From a virus: 22,252 nucleotides of DNA. The position numbers were made by a program, and so were the translations under genes. The notes beneath the pieces were generated by a model. The model was not told where the DNA came from. It saw only the letters and a list, made by a program, of their open reading frames with translations, and made no database searches. Every line of letters begins with the position of its first letter. The stretch's first letter is position 1. The DNA lies in the IMG/VR virus record IMGVR_UViG_3300047453_000166, positions 1 through 22,252 of that record, one strand, 5' to 3'. Below are positions 12,212 through 19,702 of the stretch, in pieces.

Positions 12212-14518
12212 CTAAATTGTGCAACTATCACATGCTTCATCATCTTCGGTTTCTTTTGTTTCTTCGACATCATCTTTCCAACCTAATGGGTGTGCTGGTT
12301 CATCTTCATCTTTTTTACTATCGTAAGTATTTTGATAGTAAGATGTTTTCCAACCATACTTGTAGGTTGTCAATAAGTCTTTTGCCATTACAGATAAAGG
12401 TACTTGGCCTTCATCATAATTTTCTGGATTATATGACCAATTGCCTGATATAGCTTGGTCAAAATATTTTTGCATTACTGCAACAACATTTATATATCCT
12501 TCATTTGACTTCATATCCCATAATAAGGTATAAAAATTTTTCAATCTGTAGTAATCAGGTACGACTTGTTTTAGTGGACCTTTTTTACTTTTCTTAATAG
12601 ACAAATAATCTCTAGGTGGTTCTATGCCATTTGTTGCATTAGAAACTATACTAGAGGATTCAGACGGCATTTGAGCTGAGAGTGTGCTATGTCTGAGACC
12701 ATGCTCTTTAATTTCATTACGGAGAGATTCCCAATCTAAAGATAGTTTACGATTTACAATCTCATCTACCTCTTTTTTGTAGGTATCAATCGGTAAAGTG
12801 CCGTCTGAATATTTAGTTCTGTCAAAGTACTCGCATTTACCTTTTTCTTTTGCAAGTTCATTTGACGCTTTAAGTAAGTAATATTGAAAGTGTTCTGTTA
12901 ATTCATCTACTTCTTTATATGCTTCTTTATCATCATATTTCATATGTACTTTAGCAAGATAGTGTGCAAGGCCAATATAACCAACACCTAAACTTCTTCT
13001 AGATTTAGTAGAAATTTCGGCAGCCTTAACAGGATAATCTTGCAAGTCTATAATTTCATCTAGAGCTCTAACTGCTAAATCACATAAAGTTTCTAAATCA
13101 TCTAAGTATTGTAATTTACCTACATTGACTGCTGATAGAATACATAATGCAATTTCACCGTCTCCATCTATATGTTCTAGTGGGTCTGTTGGTAAAGTAA
13201 TTTCTTGGCATAAGTTTGACATGTATACTCTATCTTTAAATGATGAATGAGTATTACAATGGTCGATATTCATAATATAGATACGACCTGTTTCTGCCCT
13301 TTCTTTTAAAATACTCATGAATAAATCTTGAGCATTTATTTTCTTTTTCCATACAGAAGTTTTTCTTTCTGCCTTTTCGTATTCTTCATCAAATTTATCT
13401 GTACCCCATGTTTCGTATAATTCAGGTACTTCATGTGGTGAGAATATAGTTATTTCTTCATTTCTAATAAATCTTTCATAGAATATTTTAGATAATTGTA
13501 TTGAGTAATCTAATTTTCTAACTCTATTATCATCACTGCCTTTATTATTTTTTAAGACTAATATATCTTCTATCTCTTTATGCCAGATAGGAAAGTGTAC
13601 TGTAGCAGAACCACCTCTTACACCGTTTTGTGTGCAACATTTTACTGTAGCCTCAAACTTCTTTAAGAAAGGAATTACGCCTGTGTGTTGTACTTCACCA
13701 CCTCTAATTTTAGAGTTGATACCTCTTATTCTACCAGCATTTATGCCTATACCTGCCCTCTGAGCAACATATCTACCTATGGCCATATCAGATGTAAAGA
13801 TTGAAGGTAAACTGTCTCCTGAATCAACCAGAACGCAGGAAGCATACTGTCTGAGAGGTGTTCTAACACCTGCCATGACTGGTGTTGGTATGTTTATTTC
13901 AAACTTACTGATAGCTCTATAATACTTCTTAATGTATGTCATTCTCTTATCTTTGGGATAATTGTGAAATATTGTAGCTGCAATCATCATATACATAAAC
14001 TGTGGTGTTTCAAAGATTTCACCTGTACTTCTGTCTTGTACAAGATATTTGTCCATAACTTGTCTTAGACCAGCATATGTAAAACTATAATCTCTTTCAT
14101 GGACAATCCATTGTTCCATTCTATCAAAATCTCTTTCTGTATACCAGTTTAATAATTCTTTATCATATAAACCCATTTCAACACATTTTGTTGTGTGTTC
14201 AAATATATGAGGATGGTCCCAAAGTTTTCTGTTTAATGACTTTCTTAAACTGAATAATAATAGTCTTGCAGCCACATATTGATAGTTTGGTTTTTCTAAT
14301 GATATTAAATCAGCAGCTGACTTAATTAGTATTTGTTGTATTTCTTCTGTTGATATGTTGTCATAGAATTGTAGACCACTATTCATTTCAACTTCTGATG
14401 GTGATACTCCTGTGATATCTTCACAAGCATGTTCTACCATATCATGAATTTTTTGAATGTCTAAAGTTTCTTTTCCTCTTCCATTTCTTTTAACAACTTG
14501 AATTTGTTTCTCGCTCAT
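12212..14518 (-). CDS. nrdA: Ribonucleotide reductase class Ia, large subunit
   Basis: A 768-aa NrdA. It has an N-terminal ATP-cone (about 4-90, IQVVKRNGRG...), active-site cysteines Cys228 (ASCVLVDSGDS), Cys437 in the NLCQE motif (Asn435, Glu439) and Cys459 (ALCILSAVN), the paired tyrosines in SYYQNT, and a C-terminal CDSCTI pair for reduction by glutaredoxin. All catalytic residues appear intact and no intron or split is seen. ATG 14518 forms TAATG with the primase stop; the frame could extend to 14533. A full-consensus promoter lies inside the primase gene just upstream (14582-14610). Confidence 0.97.
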   Translation of the reverse strand: MSEKQIQVVKRNGRGKETLDIQKIHDMVEHACEDITGVSPSEVEMNSGLQFYDNISTEEIQQILIKSAADLISLEKPNYQYVAARLLLFSLRKSLNRKLWDHPHIFEHTTKCVEMGLYDKELLNWYTERDFDRMEQWIVHERDYSFTYAGLRQVMDKYLVQDRSTGEIFETPQFMYMMIAATIFHNYPKDKRMTYIKKYYRAISKFEINIPTPVMAGVRTPLRQYASCVLVDSGDSLPSIFTSDMAIGRYVAQRAGIGINAGRIRGINSKIRGGEVQHTGVIPFLKKFEATVKCCTQNGVRGGSATVHFPIWHKEIEDILVLKNNKGSDDNRVRKLDYSIQLSKIFYERFIRNEEITIFSPHEVPELYETWGTDKFDEEYEKAERKTSVWKKKINAQDLFMSILKERAETGRIYIMNIDHCNTHSSFKDRVYMSNLCQEITLPTDPLEHIDGDGEIALCILSAVNVGKLQYLDDLETLCDLAVRALDEIIDLQDYPVKAAEISTKSRRSLGVGYIGLAHYLAKVHMKYDDKEAYKEVDELTEHFQYYLLKASNELAKEKGKCEYFDRTKYSDGTLPIDTYKKEVDEIVNRKLSLDWESLRNEIKEHGLRHSTLSAQMPSESSSIVSNATNGIEPPRDYLSIKKSKKGPLKQVVPDYYRLKNFYTLLWDMKSNEGYINVVAVMQKYFDQAISGNWSYNPENYDEGQVPLSVMAKDLLTTYKYGWKTSYYQNTYDSKKDEDEPAHPLGWKDDVEETKETEDDEACDSCTI

Positions 14519-15519
14519 TACACTCTCTTCCAATAATTTATTTTTGTTATAGCACTCAGTTTTGAATAAGTATTTTCAGATATTATATCCTCTATTTTGG
14601 ATTTTGTCAACCCCCTGAGAATCATATCATTAATATCTTTTTCTTTTATGTCATCAGGCCAAATTACAATGTTATAATCTTTTTCAATTACATCATACAT
14701 TCTTTTAACTATCTCTTTATTTCGAGGTTCATTATCAAATATATATGTTATATTGTCAGGTGCAATTTTTCTTTTCATAAACAAATCTGCACCAGCAGCC
14801 GCCAAACAATTATCTAAAAATAAACTATCAATTGGACCTTCTACTATACGAATCTGTTTTGCAAAATTAATTCGTTCAAGGCCATAAATCTTCTGTTTAC
14901 TTTCATCTAATTTTAAGGTTATGTATTTTGGTTCTTCTTTACCAAAAGCACGACCTTGTAATGCAAACAATTTACCCTCAATATCATAGAATGGTATTAC
15001 TAATCTAGGATGTTCATACTTTACATTAAATGTATTGTTTTTTATTTTGTTTGCTAAATCATAAAATTTGTTGACAAGATAAAGTTTATCAAAATGTTCT
15101 TTTGGTATTTTTCTATCTTCAACATATTTTCTAGCAGGGTGTGATTCTTCTAAATCAGATATCTTCTTATAATTATCTAAGAGACCAATCTCTTTAAAAG
15201 CTGGTTTGAAGTCCATCTTTTCAAGATTTAATTCTTGTTTTACTGGTTTCTTATATTTTTCTAAAAGATAATCTGAATGTAGTCTGCCGTCAACATACTT
15301 TAAGAAGTTAACGAAATTAGCACCCTCTCCACAATTGTGGCATTTGAAGAACATATCATTCTTCACTCTATATATATAACCTCTAGCCTTAGTCTTGTCC
15401 TTTTTAGAATCACCACAATACGGACACCTGAAATTGAACAGGGTATTGGTTTTCTGTTTAAATTGACCTAACCTTGAGGATAGTAAATTTATATATTTTA
15501 AATTAATATAATCTGACAT
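14518..15519 (-). CDS. 61: DNA primase (T4 gp61-like)
   Basis: A 333-aa primase close to T4 gp61 (342 aa). The N-terminal zinc-binding domain has CPYCGDSKKDKTKARGY and CHNCGEGANF. The central region holds PRLVIPFYDIEGKLFALQGR, a match to the T4 protein. The TOPRIM-like part includes RIVEGPIDSLFLDN and IFDNEPRNKEI, and the end has DINDMI. It synthesises RNA primers with a gp41-type helicase, not seen here. I place the start at ATG 15519 because the promoter at 15532-15560 would start transcription at about 15525; an upstream frame to 15543 lies within that promoter. The mRNA would then be nearly leaderless with no Shine-Dalgarno. Confidence 0.93.
   Translation of the reverse strand: MSDYINLKYINLLSSRLGQFKQKTNTLFNFRCPYCGDSKKDKTKARGYIYRVKNDMFFKCHNCGEGANFVNFLKYVDGRLHSDYLLEKYKKPVKQELNLEKMDFKPAFKEIGLLDNYKKISDLEESHPARKYVEDRKIPKEHFDKLYLVNKFYDLANKIKNNTFNVKYEHPRLVIPFYDIEGKLFALQGRAFGKEEPKYITLKLDESKQKIYGLERINFAKQIRIVEGPIDSLFLDNCLAAAGADLFMKRKIAPDNITYIFDNEPRNKEIVKRMYDVIEKDYNIVIWPDDIKEKDINDMILRGLTKSKIEDIISENTYSKLSAITKINYWKRV
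14582..14610 (-). promoter_or_regulatory. Internal sigma70-type promoter for nrdAB
   Basis: TTGACA (14610-14605), 17 bp, TATAAT (14587-14582), both exact consensus, inside the 3' end of the primase gene and 64 nt before nrdA. Predicted start near 14575. The spacer lacks the CCTG before the -10 seen in the other set. It could raise ribonucleotide reductase expression independently of primase. Confidence 0.65.
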
Positions 15520-15531
15520 AACACGAGTATC

Positions 15532-15560
15532 ATTATATAGCAATCAGACTAGAATGTCAA
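15532..15560 (-). promoter_or_regulatory. Sigma70-type promoter before primase
   Basis: ACTTGACA (-35 15560-15555), 17 bp, TATAAT (15537-15532) followed by G. Predicted start near 15525, only about 6 nt from ATG 15519. It begins the primase-nrdA-nrdB-resolvase unit. Confidence 0.8.
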
Positions 15561-15567
15561 GTGTGGT

Positions 15568-16011
15568 TTAGCTTATGACTGTAGATAAAAATGCTGGCAT
15601 ATTCTTTGCTAATATGTAACCAACAACTATAGCACCACCGAGAATTAACCATCTCCATCTTTCCAAGACATTTACTCTTTCGTTGATGTCGGATTTTAAT
15701 GACTTAATTTCTAGTAATAATCTTTTTTCAGTTTGTGATATGTCTCTCTGCAAATCACGATATACAATATCTAATTCTTCACCCCTTTCCCTTACTTTAT
15801 CAAATAAGATTTCTTCAGTTTTTTCTGATTGGGTAATCTTTTGTTCATGAACGGCCAACATCGACTTTATGCTTGTAGATACATCTGTTAACTTTTCTAT
15901 AGCGTTGTCTAGTTTACCTTGAATATTGTTTACATTTGCAATATCTTTCTTTAAGACTTCTACATCTACAGCTATTTTCTGCACACTATCTTGATTTGTT
16001 GGTATCATCAT
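15568..16011 (-). CDS. Coiled-coil, C-terminally anchored membrane protein (XhlA-like layout)
   Basis: A 147-aa protein. Long heptad-like helices (about 10-118, rich in I/L/K/E) lead into one hydrophobic span (about 121-139, WLILGGAIVVGYILAKNM) near the C-terminus. Coiled coil, then NVLERWRW, then one span is the layout of XhlA/holin-associated proteins and of several uncharacterised T4-like cyanophage proteins. Which it is cannot be settled by eye. Two ATGs (16011, 16008) are available and there is no Shine-Dalgarno; TATAAATA lies 5 nt upstream and another copy 77 nt upstream, so late expression is possible. Its stop is 8 nt from the primase promoter -35. Confidence 0.7.
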   Translation of the reverse strand: MMIPTNQDSVQKIAVDVEVLKKDIANVNNIQGKLDNAIEKLTDVSTSIKSMLAVHEQKITQSEKTEEILFDKVRERGEELDIVYRDLQRDISQTEKRLLLEIKSLKSDINERVNVLERWRWLILGGAIVVGYILAKNMPAFLSTVIS

Positions 16012-16016
16012 ACTTT

Positions 16017-16024
16017 TATTTATA
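16017..16024 (-). promoter_or_regulatory. Possible T4-type late promoter (proximal)
   Basis: TATAAATA on the minus strand, the T4 late -10 octamer, ends 5 nt before ATG 16011. If used, the transcript would be essentially leaderless. In such AT-rich DNA this octamer arises by chance, so the evidence is weak. Confidence 0.25.
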
Positions 16025-16048
16025 TAGCAATTAATTTATTATCTCGAT

Positions 16049-16061
16049 ACACATTATGTGT
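16049..16061. repeat. 13-bp palindrome ACACATTATGTGT
   Basis: Six-base arms around one T, in the gap between the 62-aa and coiled-coil genes. It would lie in the leader of a transcript started at the TATAAATA at 16088-16095, and may be a protein-binding site. Confidence 0.35.
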
Positions 16062-16087
16062 CATTTTATATGTGTTGCTATTAGTTA

Positions 16088-16095
16088 TATTTATA
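16088..16095 (-). promoter_or_regulatory. Possible T4-type late promoter (distal)
   Basis: A second TATAAATA, 77 nt before ATG 16011 and downstream of the hairpin at 16110-16144. Of the two copies this one would leave a normal leader. Position after a hairpin in a true intergenic gap makes it the more plausible late promoter for the coiled-coil membrane protein. Confidence 0.4.
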
Positions 16096-16109
16096 TCTTA
16101 TGAGATGTC

Positions 16110-16144
16110 TAGGACTGCACAAAGGGGGATTATGTACAGTCCTA
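16110..16144 (-). terminator. Hairpin 3' of the 62-aa gene
   Basis: TAGGACTG (16110-16117) and CAGTCCTA (16137-16144) are perfectly complementary, with a 3-bp inner extension (ACA/TGT) after one mismatch, closing a C-rich loop on the minus strand. It begins 9 nt after the 62-aa stop. No U-run follows. It is probably a 3' stability or weak termination element for the curli-type cassette transcript. Confidence 0.5.
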
Positions 16145-16153
16145 AGTTACCAA

Positions 16154-16342
16154 TTATCTTAAGCTTTCTCTCTCGTATCTTCTTTTGAGCATACTTAGTT
16201 TTTTTATTGCACGCCTGTGTCTATGTTCTTTTTGTAAGCGTGTCTTCATCCATTCTAGGTTTTCTAAGTATCTCTTTTGTAAGTTTATTGGTATTACCTT
16301 TTTAATAGTTTTCTTTAATTTAGTTTTTTGTTCAAGTGTCAA
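16154..16342 (-). CDS. Very basic 62-aa protein
   Basis: The start codon is TTG at 16342 with AGGAG 6 nt upstream; no in-frame ATG is well placed. The product (TLEQKTKLKKTIKKVIPINL..., then RHRRAIKKLSMLKRRYERES) is almost all Lys/Arg plus hydrophobics and probably one long helix, which suggests nucleic-acid or membrane-surface binding. No family recognised. It sits downstream of the cyclase behind a structured leader (16397-16442) and is followed by a hairpin. Confidence 0.6.
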   Translation of the reverse strand: MTLEQKTKLKKTIKKVIPINLQKRYLENLEWMKTRLQKEHRHRRAIKKLSMLKRRYERESLR

Positions 16343-16372
16343 ATTTTTCTCCTTTATAGTTAATCATGTTCC

Positions 16373-16414
16373 TTATAATCTACCATAACAAATTTTTCTG
16401 GTTATTGGAAACAT
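16373..16414 (-). CDS. Possible 13-codon leader peptide
   Basis: GAGGAGG lies 8 nt before ATG 16414, an ideal ribosome site by position and strength, and opens MFPITRKICYGRL then stop. The Shine-Dalgarno sits in the loop of the foldable segment at 16397-16442. A second mini-ORF (ATG 16367, 11 codons) overlaps the start of the 62-aa gene. A leader-peptide role for the 62-aa gene is possible; peptide coding itself is unproven. Confidence 0.3.
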   Translation of the reverse strand: MFPITRKICYGRL

Positions 16415-16442
16415 CTGGACCACCTCCTCTTCAATGACCAGA
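16397..16442 (-). ncRNA. Foldable leader segment with alternative pairings
   Basis: On the minus-strand RNA TCTGGT (16442-16437) pairs with ACCAGA (16402-16397), and after one mismatch ATTG pairs with CAAT, enclosing a loop that contains GAGGAGG. ATCTGG (16443-16438) can instead pair with CCAGAT (16418-16413). The two pairings exclude each other. On the plus strand the first stem is longer through two G-U pairs. It lies in the 118-nt gap between the cyclase and the 62-aa gene and could be a regulatory leader; no known riboswitch class is recognised. Confidence 0.35.
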
Positions 16443-16460
16443 TTTCAAATTTAACTTTCA

Positions 16461-18305
16461 CTATTTCGGCGTATATATTGTTATTAGTTCCTCCTTTCCT
16501 TTAACTTTAATTTTATCTATTTCTACTGATTCTATATTCTTTAGTTTCTCCATTGTGTATGAAGAATATAGAGTAGAAAGTACATCACCATTTTCATCTT
16601 TATAATTTCTTGTAGCTGCCTCTAGTCTTGCGGCTAGATTAACAGCATCCCCAATTACTGAATAATCAAATCTTGTATCACTACCCATATTACCTACGAT
16701 ACATGTTCCTGTATTAACACCAGAACCTATATTGATATCGGGTAGTCCTCTTTCTTTGAAATCTTGTTTTAATCTTTTTGTTTCTTCTGCACATTCCTGA
16801 GCAGTCTTAACTGCCATCTCGGCGTGGTCTTCACAATCAAGTGGTGCATTCCAAAAAGCCATTATACAGTCTCCCATATATTTGTCAACCGTACCTCCAT
16901 TATTGAGTACAATTTTTGTCATGCGATTAAGATAGTCGTTGATAACTTCAACAAGTCCTTCAGGGTCATCATTGTTTTTGTAGTGTTCTGATATCGGAGT
17001 AAATCCTACTATGTCCATAAAAAGAAAACTCATTTCTCTCCTTTCACCACCTAATTTTAATTTACTAGGGTCTTTTTGTAATTCTGCAACTTGTCTTGGG
17101 TCTAGATATGTTTCAAATTGTTTTCGTATTTGTTGTTTTAGTCTAAACTCTAATATAAATCTATTGAATATACTGTGCATACCTACTATGGTAATTACAA
17201 TAATTATCCAACTAACATCTGATAATATTAAGTATTTATCAAATAAGAATTTTGAGCCAAAAATACTAGCACTATATAAAATTATTAAACTAAACCCTAT
17301 AAACCAGTAAGGTGTAAATCTGCATATTAGTATAACAGTAAGTCCTAATATAACAGATAAAACTAATTCTAAAAATGAACTAATATCATATCTGTTTATT
17401 TGTTTGCCATCTATCATAGTTTGTAGTGTAGAAGCAGATAACATGTAATCATATTTTTCACCAACAGGTGTTGCAATGATACTGTTTAATCCTTCTGCTG
17501 TTGTTCCTACAATTACAGTACGACCATTAAATTTTGAAAAGTCATCTTCTGAAGCTGATATTGTTTCAAATGTTTTATTCCATCTCAACCATATTCTAGC
17601 ATTAGGGTCTGTTTCTATAATTGGAAAACCTGGAACTCTTACTGCTTGAACACCACCATCTCCTGCCTTAACTTGATAACTAGGATTGCCTGTTGCAACT
17701 CTGATAACTTCTAAACCAATTGTTGGATATGTTGCCTCACCTATTCTCATTATCAATGGAATTCTTCTTACGACACCATCTATTTCTGGTGCTGTGTTTA
17801 TAACACCTACACCATCAGCACTACTTCCTAACTCAGGTATTGGTCCTAACATACCTTCCCATTCAAATAGATAAGGTAATGGGTTGCCTATTTTTGCAAC
17901 CCCTCTTGGCACGGCATTTTTATTTGTTTGTGATGTACCTGTTTGTGCAATGACTACACCATTATTAGTCAATACTCTTGCAAAAAATTCATCTGTACCA
18001 AATCTATCTTCTTCTGAAAATAATATAGGTAAAACAATTACACCAGCACCAGCTTGTCTTAGTTTAAGAACTATCTCTGCCATTTTATCTCTTGACCACG
18101 GCCATTGTCCATACTTTTCTATAGACTTTTCATCTATTGTAACTATACCAATGTCTTTTGATAAACTTTGTTCTTCTTGTTGTATTAACATATCGAAAGA
18201 TTTTAACTTTAATATTTCTTTGACAAATGGTTCTTGTAAACCATAGAATGTTAATGCAACTAAAGTTACAAATGCGAATGTCCAATGTGTTATAAATTTC
18301 TTCAT
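16461..18305 (-). CDS. CHASE2-domain adenylate/guanylate cyclase
   Basis: A 614-aa class III nucleotide cyclase from ATG 18305 (TAATG with the upstream stop). A membrane or signal segment at about 5-22 is followed by a CHASE2 sensor domain outside the membrane (about 35-300, including IGIVTIDEKSI and WPWSRDKMAEIV), three spans (about 310-382), a linker, and a catalytic domain (about 422-605). Catalytic positions are present: metal Asp431 (FMDIVGFT) and Asp479 (KYMGD), base-contact Lys475, Asn556 and Arg560 (GDAVNLAARLE). The residue seven before Asn556, which helps set base choice, is Ser549, not the usual Asp or Thr, so cAMP is likely but not certain. It would make a second messenger in response to a periplasmic cue, perhaps sensed with the FecR protein. 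Confidence 0.9.
   Translation of the reverse strand: MKKFITHWTFAFVTLVALTFYGLQEPFVKEILKLKSFDMLIQQEEQSLSKDIGIVTIDEKSIEKYGQWPWSRDKMAEIVLKLRQAGAGVIVLPILFSEEDRFGTDEFFARVLTNNGVVIAQTGTSQTNKNAVPRGVAKIGNPLPYLFEWEGMLGPIPELGSSADGVGVINTAPEIDGVVRRIPLIMRIGEATYPTIGLEVIRVATGNPSYQVKAGDGGVQAVRVPGFPIIETDPNARIWLRWNKTFETISASEDDFSKFNGRTVIVGTTAEGLNSIIATPVGEKYDYMLSASTLQTMIDGKQINRYDISSFLELVLSVILGLTVILICRFTPYWFIGFSLIILYSASIFGSKFLFDKYLILSDVSWIIIVITIVGMHSIFNRFILEFRLKQQIRKQFETYLDPRQVAELQKDPSKLKLGGERREMSFLFMDIVGFTPISEHYKNNDDPEGLVEVINDYLNRMTKIVLNNGGTVDKYMGDCIMAFWNAPLDCEDHAEMAVKTAQECAEETKRLKQDFKERGLPDINIGSGVNTGTCIVGNMGSDTRFDYSVIGDAVNLAARLEAATRNYKDENGDVLSTLYSSYTMEKLKNIESVEIDKIKVKGKEELITIYTPK
16861..16888 (-). promoter_or_regulatory. 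Promoter-like element inside cyclase gene
   Basis: TTGACA (16888-16883), 16 bp, TATAAT (16866-16861) then GG, the same geometry as the intergenic promoters and with CTGTATAATGG. It lies in the codons for VDKYMGDCIMA, so the conserved protein motif may create it by chance. If active it would transcribe the 62-aa gene and the coiled-coil protein. Confidence 0.4.
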
Positions 18306-19702
18306 TAGTTTTGTGTTACTGTTGCTGAACAACTTGCACTATTACAATTTTGTTCAAGGTAATAATTTTGGTCTGTTGAACTATCCTGTGTCAAAGTAAC
18401 ACTAGAACTATTACCACTTAAATTTATTGTTGCATTGTGATTACCACTTCCGTCTTGTGTTACATCTACACTATGACTATCAGTTAGTGTGATATCTAAA
18501 AAGTGATTACCTGTACCTTTTTGGTCTACGGCAACATTATTAGAACTATCTATGTCTAACCACAATTTTTTATCTCCTGTTTCTGTCTGGTCTACATCAA
18601 CATTATTATTACTACCAACTATCTTAACATTCATATAGTGTTCACCTACATAATTAATTGCTGATTGGTCTAAGTCTACATTATTTGTTGAACCCAATAT
18701 ATCTAATATTGCTCTCTGGTCTTGATTTTGTGTAACTGCAACATTGTTTGATGAACCTATTATATCTAGTCCTAAAATATTATCGTTACCTATTTGGTCT
18801 AAATCTAAAGCATTATTATCGCCAGTTATTACAGCTGTTGAAGTTAAATCTGAACCTATAATTAAATTATCATCACCATCTTGTAATATATTTAGTGTGT
18901 TATTATTTCCTGTTTGTGTAATGTATAACTGATTACCACTTATAGATTTATTTCTAGCTGCATTAAATTCTGTTGTTTGATTTGAAGTTATACCAGATTG
19001 TACTGTTGATGTGTATAATCCTTCTTCTATCATTATTGACATCAACAAAGCATCCATGTTAGCTGCGTATGTGTGAGTTGAAAGAAACTGTCCATAACCA
19101 AATGTTACATAAACTGAGCCACCATTTGAACCGTAATCCCATTTGTGCATAATAGGAATATTATTATTAGAAGATGAGTTAGCGGCTACAGTTGTACCGT
19201 TAGTTACATTATACATATATTTGTCTGAACCTGGTAAAGTATTTTCACTAGTAGTGCTACTTGCATAATCACCTTTTCTTACTGAATAATAACAAGCATT
19301 ACAACCACCAGCTTGTGTAAAACTACCCACACTCATCTTACTTTCAATTAATTGTTCTATGTTACTATTTCTGTTGGTTGCACCATTACTACCTACTATA
19401 AGCAATTCACCGCCACCAGATACATAATTGTCATAAACTGTCTTACAGTTACTACCACAGTTTGAAGAACCTGTGATATCAATGACTAAATCTTTGCCTG
19501 ATACATCAGTAGAACTAACTGTACCACTTGTACTACTAGATACAGTATAACCTAAATCTTCTAATTCAGATTTTAAATTTGTGTATTGAGAACTAGTATT
19601 ATAATCTCCACTATTTTTATAATATATAAAGGCAGTATCAGCCAATACAGAGGTACTAAAAAATAGCAGACTACTGACCAGACTGAATAATTGTAATCGC
19701 AT
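18305..19702 (-). CDS. Secreted protein with globular N-domain and curlin-like repeats
   Basis: A 465-aa protein. A signal peptide (about 1-21, cleavage after SVLA) is followed by a globular domain (about 22-240) with alternating strands and helices: YKNSGDYNTSSQYTNLKSEL, DLVIDITGS, then YVSGGGELLIVGSNG, which reads like a Rossmann/amidotransferase-type sandwich, plus several Cys. From about 255 the chain is a run of curlin-like units: N/D/Q-rich strands with ITQTGNNNTLNILQDGDDN, NNVAVTQ, NNVDLDQ, NNVDVDQ and NNVAVDQKGTGN, ending CSATVTQN. Curlin units form amyloid beta-solenoids when exported through CsgG. GGGGGAG precedes ATG 19702, and the gene overlaps fecR by 32 nt. It is much larger than CsgA/CsgB (about 150 aa). 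It may be the cap, adhesin or nucleator of a fibre. Confidence 0.75.
   Translation of the reverse strand: MRLQLFSLVSSLLFFSTSVLADTAFIYYKNSGDYNTSSQYTNLKSELEDLGYTVSSSTSGTVSSTDVSGKDLVIDITGSSNCGSNCKTVYDNYVSGGGELLIVGSNGATNRNSNIEQLIESKMSVGSFTQAGGCNACYYSVRKGDYASSTTSENTLPGSDKYMYNVTNGTTVAANSSSNNNIPIMHKWDYGSNGGSVYVTFGYGQFLSTHTYAANMDALLMSIMIEEGLYTSTVQSGITSNQTTEFNAARNKSISGNQLYITQTGNNNTLNILQDGDDNLIIGSDLTSTAVITGDNNALDLDQIGNDNILGLDIIGSSNNVAVTQNQDQRAILDILGSTNNVDLDQSAINYVGEHYMNVKIVGSNNNVDVDQTETGDKKLWLDIDSSNNVAVDQKGTGNHFLDITLTDSHSVDVTQDGSGNHNATINLSGNSSSVTLTQDSSTDQNYYLEQNCNSASCSATVTQN

Noticed and set aside
16100-16150. The hairpin region as a tRNA or tRNA remnant.
   Set aside because: No cloverleaf arms, TTC loop or CCA end can be fitted; only one stem is supported.
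18360-19000. Repeated NNV-xVDQ units as a CRISPR or DNA-level repeat array.
   Set aside because: The units are similar in protein but vary in DNA sequence and spacing, and they are in frame throughout, as expected of a protein repeat.
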